From Cornus controversa (lineage: Eukaryota; Streptophyta; Magnoliopsida; Cornales; Cornaceae): a stretch of 64,000 nt of DNA. The stretch lies in NCBI GenBank assembly GCA_026545225.1, contig CM048848.1, positions 15,170,853 to 15,234,852 of the forward strand, read 5' to 3'. The position numbers were made by a program, and so were the translations under genes. The notes below the pieces were generated by a model that saw nothing but the letters and a program-made list of their open reading frames with translations, was not told where the DNA came from and searched no databases. Shown piece after piece: positions 10,064 to 19,063 of this stretch (its first letter is position 1; each line of letters starts with the position of its first letter).

Positions 10064-11049
10064 GTTATAGCTAAAAGGAATAGGAAGGTAAAGGGGACCT
10101 GTTCATCCATGACCTCTGGGCTAATGAACTTATATAATACTGACTATATGTCCAATTCCATGATACAGTGACACCAACTGCATTGCTGCCCAAAATGCAA
10201 GATTAGTGATGGTAACTGGTAAGCCATGGCATTTTAAATAACAAATTGAAGCTAGGGGGTTGAGTTTTTTGGCAACTTAGTAGGTCAATTTTACCAGCTT
10301 GTGGAGATTATAAGTACTCCTGCAACATTAATTTAGGGAAGATTAACACCTATATTGAAGCTTATCCTTATGGCAGCAAAAGGGAAAAGAAAAGAAAAAA
10401 AGCACTATATATTTGTTTAGAAATGTGTAATAAGAGACAACTACATTCAAAGAAATAGGTTAGTAATACACTTGATGTTTTCTATTTCTCTGACAACATA
10501 TACCCTACTCATTTGGCCAATATTATGTAAACATTACAAAAATCACCATACCAACAGTCCAAGCACATTGACAGAGTGACAAACTTCATAAAAAAAGTAT
10601 AAATAGGACCCTTGTCTAATTTTCCTTGAAATAACTATACACTAAATGATTTCGTAATGCTCAAAATGATGAAAACAACACTGTTTACCTCTTTAATTTA
10701 TACAAGTCTTTAAGTAAAGCAACGAGACATATAGAGCTGATTGATATCAGCCTTGAAAAAATAGCACAAGCTGAAGGTATGCTTAAATGGGAATATAGCA
10801 TAATGCAACCAAATCAGAAAGTTGAGAGAAAAAATGGAAATTTTCGCCAAACTCTGGACGAAACAAATTCTGTAAAATCCTGTATAGTAGAAGTCAATAA
10901 TTGAACACTTGGATATCTTGGCTGCCCAAATTTGGCCCCGTGAAGTTAAATCTCAGATGAGTCTAGGTTCAGGCCAACCAATGGAAAATTACGTTTCATA
11001 TGCAAAGAAGGAATAGGAAGATAGAGGAACCTGTTTGTCATGACTGGTG
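10064..11049. other. 3' spacer of the broken kinase at 11050-12381
   Basis: Non-coding. The part from about 10390 to 10640 is a diverged relative of 4850-5060 and 18460-18740, and 10845-11040 is a relative of 14050-14216. These are the common 3' flanks of family members. No additional gene is seen. Confidence 0.55.
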
Positions 11050-12381
11050 GGGCTCATGAACTGCTGTATTACTATCCTTCTAAGCTCTTGTGCGACTTCT
11101 TTCATTGTTGGCCTCTCCTCTGGACTATCTCTATGTCATTTCAATGCAAGTTCCGCGCATGCCATTAATTGCTTTGAGTGACCTTCCAAAATGTTCTCTG
11201 CTCCCACATACTTTTAGTAACCTCCATGATGATAACATGTAGCTTGTACTCAGCCAGGGAGATAAATGTTGGATAAACAGCTCTACCATTAACATTTGAA
11301 TCATTTGATATATCCTGATGAGAAAGATGCACCTTCAGCAAATCATTAACATTTGAAATATCCTGATCAGAAGGATGCACCTACAGAAAATCACCAACAT
11401 TTGCTATATCCTGGTCAGGAGGATGAACCACCAGAAAGTCATTAGCATTTGATATATCTTGATTAGAACGATTCACCTTCAGGGATGAAAAATCTGATTC
11501 ACTTCGAGTCTTCGACTAATGCCCCTTAGATTATTGAACCTTTCCAATAATGACCAGTAACTTTCTCCTGACAATATTTCAACCAATAATGATCCATAGG
11601 AGTAAACATTGCACTTCACAGTAAGTTTTGCAGTTTTAATGTATTCTGGAGCCACAAGTCCCTGAGTCCTTATCACTTCATCTGTTTCTACGAATTCCTC
11701 CCCTGAAGGGATTGATACCAACAAAGTAAAATCTGATAGCTTGGCAACATAATTTCCATCTAAATATATGTTTGTCGGTTTTACGTTCCTGTGAACAATA
11801 GGCATGGACAACCCTGTGTGGAGATAAGCCAAGGCAGTAGCAGTCTCCTTGGCAACCTTTAATCTACAATCCCATGGTAGAATCTCTTGATGATTGTTAG
11901 ACCCTGTAGAAGGCTTAAAAATGTGATCGGAAAGAGCTCCATTTTCTGCAGACTCAAACACTAGCATTGGAACTTCAGTTTCAAGGCAGCAGCCCAAGAG
12001 CATGAGTATGTTCTTGTGATTGTTCAGCTGTGATACAAAAACAACATCATTAGTTGCCATCTCTAGATTATTTCCAAAATTAGAATCAGTGCTCGTTGAC
12101 TTGACAAAAATTTGATGGCCACCAAAGAATCCCCTGTACATCATGAAGAAACTATCCGAAATATATTGTTGGTCATAGTCATTGATTGCTTCTGCAAGCT
12201 CTTTGGTTGATAAAATTCGGAAATGACTACATTTTCCATCACATGAACGGAGGAGCTCTTCTAATAGGAAGCCTCCATTGCGCAACATGTACCTCTCCTT
12301 TTCCTTTACCTTTTTTGAGACATTGCTGAAGAAATTGAATTTTCTTCTTCCGAATTTAGGCACGCTTAACGAGGTCCCCAT
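11050..12381 (-). pseudogene. ZRK-like pseudokinase with expanded linker, disrupted
   Basis: The first 300 codons are open from MGTSLSVPKF. NGGFLLEELLRSCDGK is at 35-50, Lys94 is kept, the catalytic loop is HRN (197-199) and DFG reads DFT (217-219). After SRRLEVNQIFHP the frame shifts. The linker then contains four copies of a 16-residue unit (see the repeat entry) with one stop. The C-terminal tail follows in other frames: the alpha-H region, a stop in place of the Cys of the usual LKCH, then RDSPEERPTMKEVAQELRRI near 11080-11130. Counting one frameshift after codon 300, the linker stop, a further shift and the tail stop, it is a recently broken gene, or a 300-aa truncated protein if it is still expressed. 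Start and upstream splice signals look intact. Confidence 0.82.
11255..11480 (-). repeat. 48-bp in-frame coding minisatellite in kinase linker
   Basis: About four tandem units of 48 bp (16 codons) read on the minus strand. Unit consensus begins VHPSDQDISNVND; variants include VNRSNQDISNAND, VHPPDQDIANVGD and VHLSHQDISND. The repeat lies between the kinase C-lobe and the C-terminal helix. The homologous linker of the gene at 14217-14885 has a single related GSDHGISIFGD-like stretch, so the expansion is specific to this copy. Confidence 0.8.
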
Positions 12382-13299
12382 ACTGCACCTAAAACACAGC
12401 CTACTATTTGGAAAACTCCACAATAATCTTCTCCTTAATTAAGAAAAATTATTTGAACACAGTCAACCATTTTATATATGGTTGGTTATCAATAAATTAG
12501 ACTTATTAACAAAAATGTTATACCTGTCGTCAGTCCATAAATTTCTAGAAAATATTCTTATGTATCCATACACACACAAACACAAACCTATGTATGATCA
12601 CTATGTACAGGACTCCGTGCATCCAGGGTAATATTAGGCCTTTGTGTTTCCAGATTATTAGTCATTAGAGGGTAGAATCAAAAATTTATTGGCAAAGAAA
12701 TTAAAATAAATAAATAATTGTGCATAAACATAAAAACTAGCAACAAAAATTTACAAGAATCACACTCAAGAAAGTTATTGATATTTTTGAACCAACAGAT
12801 TGTCACTAGTTTTTATCTGGTCACTTTGTAATGGGGTTTATAACCAACCCCATGAAAAGTTTATGAAATCATTACCTTCTGAATACGAAGATGTAAAAGA
12901 GGGGTTGAGTTTAATTCACTGCAGCTCTTCTCTTCTCTCTCCCTCCTTGACTCTTTTCTTCAGATTCTCTTCTTCATTTCCTCCCTGTCTTCTCTTTAAA
13001 ACACCGAAGTCAAAGTCTAGTTTTATTATTTATCTGTTTGTTTTGTGTGTTTTAACTTCTCTTATTTGTGGTGTGGTAGGTAGCAAGTAGGTTCTCGGCC
13101 TGCATTCAGGATATCTTTGAGACTAATCTAGCTGACCAAATCAATGCAAGTTGTGTGCAAGCCATTGACTGATTCAAATGACAGTGATCGACTTTCCAAC
13201 ATGCTTTTAGCAGTCTCCATTCCATTATGGCTTGATCAGAAACCATACGTCTTATGCACATCCAGCAAAATCAACAGCACTTTTAGTCGATGCAACCTA
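12382..13299. other. Leader, predicted 5' UTR intron and spacer of broken kinase
   Basis: On the minus strand the acceptor GGTGCAG/TATGGGG ends at 12383 and a donor T/GTTGGT begins at 12796, giving a 414-bp intron. The CT-rich leader is at 12920-12990. Beyond it the DNA has short open frames on both strands with no similarity to each other or to known domains, so no gene is called. Confidence 0.45.
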
Positions 13300-13712
13300 A
13301 TCAGGATCAAAGAGTCCGGACACTTAACTAACACATCCTGCACTTTCAAATACAAGTCTTATAAAATACAAACATATAACAATCTTGAAAACGATACAAA
13401 TACACTTCAAAGTGTCCAACATCTTTTTCTTTTAAAAAAAAATTGAAACTAAATATATGTCATAACATGTAATATATATATATATATGACAAAAGTATAA
13501 TTATAATGACAAGATGTGGGAGTAATAACATATATAATATCAGGATATTTACACAACTCTCACCTCTAAATTATGTAACATGTTCTAATTGCCTTGTTTA
13601 ATAAAATTATAGATAATAATTTATATATATATTAGCCGTGTCCATGCCATATCCATGTCCTACTTTTTTAGGATTTGATATATCGTCGTATCCATGTCAT
13701 TACCAATGCTAC
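13300..13712. mobile_element. GTGTC-rich inverted-repeat element, decayed copy 2
   Basis: The left part contains GTCCGGACACTTAACTAACAC. The right part has GTGTCCATGCCATATCCATG and ends near AATGCTACG. It shares its interior (ACAAGTCTTATAAAATAC, then a long AT-rich part) with 24262-24757, and the flanking spacer is shared too. Copies 2 and 3 are therefore the same insertion duplicated with its block. The GTGTC subrepeats are more decayed than in the copy at 3341. Confidence 0.5.
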
Positions 13713-14216
13713 GTAGATGAGTCTCCAAGTAAAGCAACATAGATCCAACTGAATATTGCTGAATGAGTTCAAGTTCAAATGGAAATAAAGCAGAAATCAA
13801 CCGAATTAGATACCATCTTCTTTGACTGAGAAACTCATGGTTAAGCAATCATCTCATTAATTCCATCATATTGTTAGTTGAATTATTAAACCATTACCCT
13901 AAATATCATCTTTTTTGACTGAGAAACTCATCAAGACAACAGTTTATGTAAAATGATGTGATTGGGGTTTTACACAACTCACCTAGTACAGTTACACAGT
14001 TCATTAACAGACCCCAACTAATTAATTGGTTGTCTGGGTATTAGTTTAGCTCCAATAATTGAATACTTTGACATTTGGGCTGCCCAAAATTTGTCTTGAA
14101 GTTGGAGTTTTTTCTGATGACTTGAAATACAGGCCAACCAAATGGAAATTTAAGTTCCATATGCAGAGAAGAAACAGGAAGATAGAGGGAACCTTTTTGT
14201 TATTGATTGGTGGAAT
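13713..14216. other. Spacer shared with 24758-25190
   Basis: Non-coding. The sentence-like repeat TTTGACTGAGAAACTCAT occurs twice (near 13822 and 13917), as it does in the matching part of the other block. It then becomes the 3' flank of the kinase fragment at 14217. Confidence 0.55.
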
Positions 14217-14885
14217 TCATGGAGCAGTGCACTGAATTCTTATTATCCTTCTAAGCTCTTGTGCAACTTCTTTCATTGTTGGTCTCTCCTCTGCACTATC
14301 TTGAAGGAATTTCAGTGCAAGTTCTGTACATGCCAATGACCGCTTTGAGTGAACCTTCCAACATGTTTCTGGTCCGACATACTTTTCAGCAGCCTCCATG
14401 ATGGCTTGATGAAGATATTCCTCATCCACTTCTGGTAAGAAATCTTGTTGATTAGTAGACGTTGAATTAGCTCCAATGTCATCAGAGGACATTCAATTAC
14501 AATCTGTATCACCAAAAATTGATATACCATGATCAGAACCATTCACCTCCATCACATCTTTAATTGATATCAAGTCGGTTGCTAGTTGATTTGTTGCAAC
14601 CCAATCAGGATCCCTTACCTCAACCCCATTTGCCATATTACAAGCATCATATCTCTGAGATTGCTAAACCTCTGGAACAAAGACAAGTACTTCTCTCTTG
14701 ACAACATTTCAAACAATAGAGATCCATAGGAATAAACATCACACTTCTCAGTTAGGCGCCTTGACACAACACATTCAGGGGCAATATGGGATACGTTTCT
14801 ACATATTTTTGCCCTGAAGGGATTGATAATGACAAACTAAAATTTGTTAGCTTGGCAACATAATTTCCATCTAAAAATTCTCGTT
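14217..14885 (-). pseudogene. ZRK-like pseudokinase, C-lobe half only
   Basis: Starts abruptly at DGNYVAKLTNFSLSLSIPSG, where DFG has become NFS. It then runs, with frame changes, through VSRRLTEKCDVYSYGSLLFE, a linker with DWVATNQLATDLISIKDVM, one stop, and a clean 91-codon tail (SSDDIGANSTSTNQQDF to RRIIRIQCTAP). The N-lobe and catalytic loop are absent. The 5' end of the fragment is at the junction where the second duplicated block begins (14929), so the missing half was probably lost when that block was joined here. Confidence 0.82.
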
Positions 14886-14928
14886 GTAATCAAGTATATC
14901 TTGAAGATAGTATCTTCTGCAAAATGCT

Positions 14929-15876
14929 CCACTAAAAAGTATGGTTTATTATTGTGATGATAAGGCTTTGACCTTCGCTCAATTAATAAGGCATGCAAAA
15001 CTATCACTCACTTTTCTTATCAGTAATAAGGGTACAACTTAAAACACACACAGATCTCAGAACAAAAACTGATATGCATTAATCACAAACAAAACTTAAG
15101 AGTACTCGAGCCGCAGCTAATCTCAGTGGCCCAAACCTTTTAGATATTGCTAGAGATGTGTGGAACAAGAGGTTCAATCACCTTAAGGCCAATAATCCTA
15201 GGACGATCATCTTCATCTTTGCAACTATGGGAGTCTTTTGTCCTTTGTTCATTCATCTTTCATTAGCATAATTAGTAGATTCTCAACCATCATATATGTT
15301 TTTATTATTTACTCTAATATTGTGCACCAAACACAGGCATATGTGGACTGATTGACGGTGCCTTAAAGATTTTGTACAGACAAGTTGTTCATCGAATTTG
15401 CTAATTGATCATAATTACTGTTGGTTGCAGGTCTAGTGTCGGCACACTGATATAGTGATATTGGTATACTTCACTCTGTCCAAATTGTATGCATCCCAAT
15501 GAAGTTGGACAATCAAACATCATTCAATGCCAAATTTCATACCATGCAATCAAACCATAAATGATCAAAATAACAGTTTATAAATATTTAAATTAATTGC
15601 GATTTTAATACACATCCAAATATCCATAATAAATTCAAATCTTGATGAGGATTTAGCATCGTTATAACTAGATCTAGCCATAAAATCCCTTTCAAGGTAA
15701 CATGCAAATAGTCAAACCTAATACATCTTGAATAAAAGTATTCTTCTTCTTCCTCGATTCACAAAGTCTGGAATCTCATCAGTTGTTACCTGAAAGAACT
15801 AAGTAGAAAGTGAGCTCACAATTCGACAAACAATAACTCAACCTCACAACGAGTGGATTACCAGTGCATGATAATG
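14929..15876. other. Left arm of second duplicated block, non-coding
   Basis: Near-identical to 148-1162, beginning at CACTAAAAAGTATGGTTTAT. One sizeable deletion near 15080 relative to the first copy and several single-base differences. It is the 3' flank of the kinase copy at 15877. No gene. Confidence 0.7.
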
Positions 15877-17097
15877 TCATTGACTGGTGGGAGGGATTGA
15901 TGGAGTGTTGCACTGAAATCTTATAATCCTTCTAATCTCTTGTGCTACTTCTTTCATTGTTGGCCTCTCCTCTGGAGTATAACTATGGCATTTGGAAGCA
16001 AGGCTCCATGCCATTGACAGCTTCCATTGATCTTCCAACATGATATCTGGTCCCATATATTTTTTAGCTGTCTCAAAGATAAATTCATGAAGATGTGGCT
16101 TTCCCTCACCCAGGTTGAAAGCACTTGATTGAACAGAAGAAGATGTTGTTGCTCTTTGATTTGATGCAATAAAATCAGGATTATACCTTGCCACAACTCC
16201 CTCAACAAAATTACAAGCACCACATCCACATGATGCCAAAATAGATTCAACTTGAATCTCTAGATCCAAATACGAGATACCTCCTCCTGACAAAATTTCA
16301 ATCAATAGTGATCCAAAAGTGTAAACATCGCACTTCTCAGTAATTCGAGATGTGTGATAGTATTCTGGGGCCATATATTCAAAAGTCCCTTGCGCCATAT
16401 ATTCAAAATACCCTTGCAAAATATCGTCTCTTTCCACGTATTCTTCCCCTGAAGGGATTGTTACTGACATACTAAAATCTAATAGTTTGGCAATGTAATT
16501 TTCATCTAAAAAAATATTAATCGGTTTTACATTCCGGTGAATGATGGAGATGGACAACCCTGTGTGAAGATAGGCCAAAGCATCAGCAATTTCCTTGGCA
16601 ACCTTCAACCTACAATCCCAGTTGAGTAGTAGCTGGTGGTCATGATGATTGTTAGACTCTGCTGTAGAAGACTTAAATATATGATCAGAAAGAACTCCGT
16701 TTTCTGCATACTCGTACACTAGCTTTGGAGCTACAGTTTCAAGGCAGCAGCCCAAGAGCATGAGTATGTTCTTGTGGTTGTTCACCTGTGATGCAAACAC
16801 AGCCTCATTAATGGCAGAGTTTACATCATAGTGAAAAGACTTGACACATATCGGACGGCCATTGAAGAAACCCCTCTTTATCTGGAACAAACCCCCATTC
16901 GCAAATGGCTCGCTATAGTTATTGGTTGCTTTTGCAAGCTCTTCAACTGAGAAAATTCGGAAGGGATTATATTTTCCATCACATGAATGGAGCAGCTCTT
17001 CCAATAACATGCCTCCATTGCCCAACACCAATCTCTCCTTTTCCTCTTCTTCGGAGGCTCTGCTTCTTAATTTCAGTATGCTTAATGAGGTGCCCAT
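15877..17097 (-). CDS. ZED1/ZRK-like cytoplasmic pseudokinase, copy 2 (406 aa)
   Basis: Paralogue of the gene at 1163-2383, same length and same start. By eye about fifteen base differences over 1.2 kb, roughly six silent and nine changing a residue. The changes include Pro184 to Ser just before the HRN motif, Ser206 to Leu just before DFS, Ser213 to Thr, Ser227 to Leu, Ser260 to Thr, Ala302 to Val, Asn373 to Tyr and Ser403 to Pro. Lys86, Glu98, HRN, DFS and the 8-residue activation-segment repeat are shared, so all of these predate the duplication. The coding region, predicted UTR intron and about 200 bp of leader are conserved. The promoter farther upstream differs because 1.25 kb is missing, so the two copies may be expressed differently. 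Role as NLR-linked pseudokinase is inferred from family. Confidence 0.88.
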   Translation of the reverse strand: MGTSLSILKLRSRASEEEEKERLVLGNGGMLLEELLHSCDGKYNPFRIFSVEELAKATNNYSEPFANGGLFQIKRGFFNGRPICVKSFHYDVNSAINEAVFASQVNNHKNILMLLGCCLETVAPKLVYEYAENGVLSDHIFKSSTAESNNHHDHQLLLNWDCRLKVAKEIADALAYLHTGLSISIIHRNVKPINIFLDENYIAKLLDFSMSVTIPSGEEYVERDDILQGYFEYMAQGTFEYMAPEYYHTSRITEKCDVYTFGSLLIEILSGGGISYLDLEIQVESILASCGCGACNFVEGVVARYNPDFIASNQRATTSSSVQSSAFNLGEGKPHLHEFIFETAKKYMGPDIMLEDQWKLSMAWSLASKCHSYTPEERPTMKEVAQEIRRIIRFQCNTPSIPPTSQ

Positions 17098-17109
17098 ACG
17101 TACGGCAGC

Positions 17110-17536
17110 CTAGTAATTAGGAAACATACTCTTCCTTAATTATCTTCAAAAGCAATTAATCAATTAATTAATGAAAAAGATAACCTAAACAAGTTTTCTC
17201 ACAGTAGTAACCATCTTATCATCTATGATGATCAATTGACTAAATTTTTGTATTACCAATCATATTTTCCTAAACGAACTTATTTACATAGAAAAATATA
17301 TATGCTGGCCTAATAATTTTCCCATTAACCAAACAAACAAAATACCCTATCAATCAGATTACATGTATTGCTGTAGGATTTGGGTATCCGAATTAATAAT
17401 TATTAGAGAATAAATAATTGCAGATACGCATAAAGACTACAAACAAACAAATACTTGACAAAAATCAGATTCAATAAAGCTAACTATACTTTGCAAAGGA
17501 AATGATGGATATATAGGAAAGAAGATTATTCCCAAC
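17110..17536 (-). other. Predicted 5' UTR intron of copy 2
   Basis: Same donor (AATCAG/GTTGGG) and acceptor (ATTACTAG/GCTGCC) as copy 1. It is 8 bp longer because of one extra AATTAATC-type unit near 17155. The purine-rich leader follows at 17537-17736. Confidence 0.5.
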
Positions 17537-17736
17537 CTGATTTTGAGATATTAATTCCGTCACTAATCTTTATCTGAATTTGAAGATGCCAATAGAGAGC
17601 TTGAGTTCTCTTCTCTCTCTCTCTCTCCCTATCTTTCTAGAGGAAGACTGGAACGGTAAATGGGTGGTCGGTGGTCCGCCCCATTTGGGTGACCAAGTGG
17701 GCTAGGTTCACATTTAAAACAAAACAACAAAAATAT

Positions 17737-18814
17737 TGCTGCGTGTTATTGATTTGTAATTTGTTTCCAATAATTGGTATTGGAGTCCAAATTATTTTGG
17801 GTTTTATTTCTTGTGTGATTTAAAATGAATGAGAAATCGGCTAGCATGATAAAATTGACTTCATCAAATCATTCAAGGTGATGAGAGGCAAACCAACTAC
17901 CAGGTTCGACCAGGACTGAAAATTAATACATAGAATATTAGACCAGTGTTTCATCATGTTGCCAAAGAAACTAAAGCTAATGTTGTTTGAAAAAATTTGT
18001 AGTCGGCATACTTCTCAAAATAAAGCTTCTTATTTCACATCAATACAAATTCATTCCACTTTTCCATCTTTCCTTTCGCAGGTCACATACATACAATATA
18101 TATCCACTAATACAATTACATATGTATGCAAACTCTCACCCAAGATATAGTCGGCACATACAATTATACATGTATGTAAACTCTCACCCAACATATATTC
18201 ACTACATAAGGCTTTTACATAAGGCTTTTGCATGAACGAGATCTAAGAGAGGTAAATATCGATTAATCTTAACTTCATTTTTGAAGAGACGGCTTTGAAG
18301 TCTCAAACCCGAGATTTATCGTTTTCGGGGCAAAGAGACAGCTTTCAGGTCTCGAATTCGAGATCTATTGTTTTCAAGCAAAGAGACCCTTTCACGTCTC
18401 GAACCTGAAATCTATCATTTTTAGCAAGGTGCGACTTCTAAATGGTAGCAAAACTACAAAAGAAAAAAAAAAACTATTTATTTTAGAAATATACAGAAAA
18501 TCCACATTCAAAGAAAGAAAAAGGGTAGAAATTACTTTTCTGCTTTTTCATTTTTATTTTCTTCCAGAACATCCACCATGTTCATTCCACCATGTTCATT
18601 TGGCAAATATTATGTAAACATTACATAGATGAATTATTACAAGAACATTGCAAGCACATTTGAAACAGAGTGACAAACTTCATCCAAAAGCACAAATAGA
18701 ATCCATATCTCATTTTCCTTCGAAACAAGTAGACACAAAAAGATTTGGCAATGCTCAAGGAATTGATAGAAACTACACAGTCTACACTGCCTACATCTTT
18801 AACTTACATAACCT
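17737..18814. other. Spacer with small tandem repeat, upstream of copy 2
   Basis: Collinear with 4267-5060 up to about 18690, then with the 3' flank type seen at 10576-10690. Around 18280-18425 there are three diverged tandem units of about 57 bp built on GAGAC...GTCTC...CGAGAT, against one unit in the first block. A second local duplication of about 50 bp built on TACATATGTATGCAAACTCTCACCC lies at 18110-18195. No gene. Confidence 0.55.
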
Positions 18815-19063
18815 CCTGCACTGAATTCTTATTATCCTTCTAAGCTCTTGAGCAACTTCTTTCATTGTTAAGTCTCTCCTCTGAAATATCTTGAAGGCAT
18901 TTCAATGCAAGTTTTGTAAATGTCAATCAATGACTGCTTTAAGTGACTTTCCAACATGATTTGATACAACCCAATCAGAATCCTTTGCCTCAACCCCATT
19001 TACCATATTACAAGCATCACTCAACGCCAAACTAGATTAATTTTGATTCATATCTATGAAAAT
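18815..19063 (-). pseudogene. ZRK-like C-terminal tail fragment, left of TRIM array
   Basis: The minus strand encodes a decayed tail corresponding to LKCLQDISEERLTMKEVAQEL, preceded by linker remnants (a VNGVEAKDSDWVVSN-like stretch). The rest of the same fragment is at 21754-21895, separated by a transposon array with a 5-bp target duplication. Together they represent one broken gene copy that the first block has mostly lost. Confidence 0.7.

Noticed and set aside
11255-11480. CRISPR-like look of regularly spaced repeats
   Set aside because: Units are directly adjacent without unique spacers, lie within a coding linker, and the genome is a plant.
13144-13446. 100-codon plus-strand frame overlapping a GTGTC-rich element
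   Set aside because: Not conserved in the duplicated copy at 24262-24757 and has no domain.
18280-18425. Possible SINE or tRNA-like B box (GGTCTCGAATTCGAGATC)
   Set aside because: No A box, poly-A end or target duplication. It is better described as a small tandem repeat.
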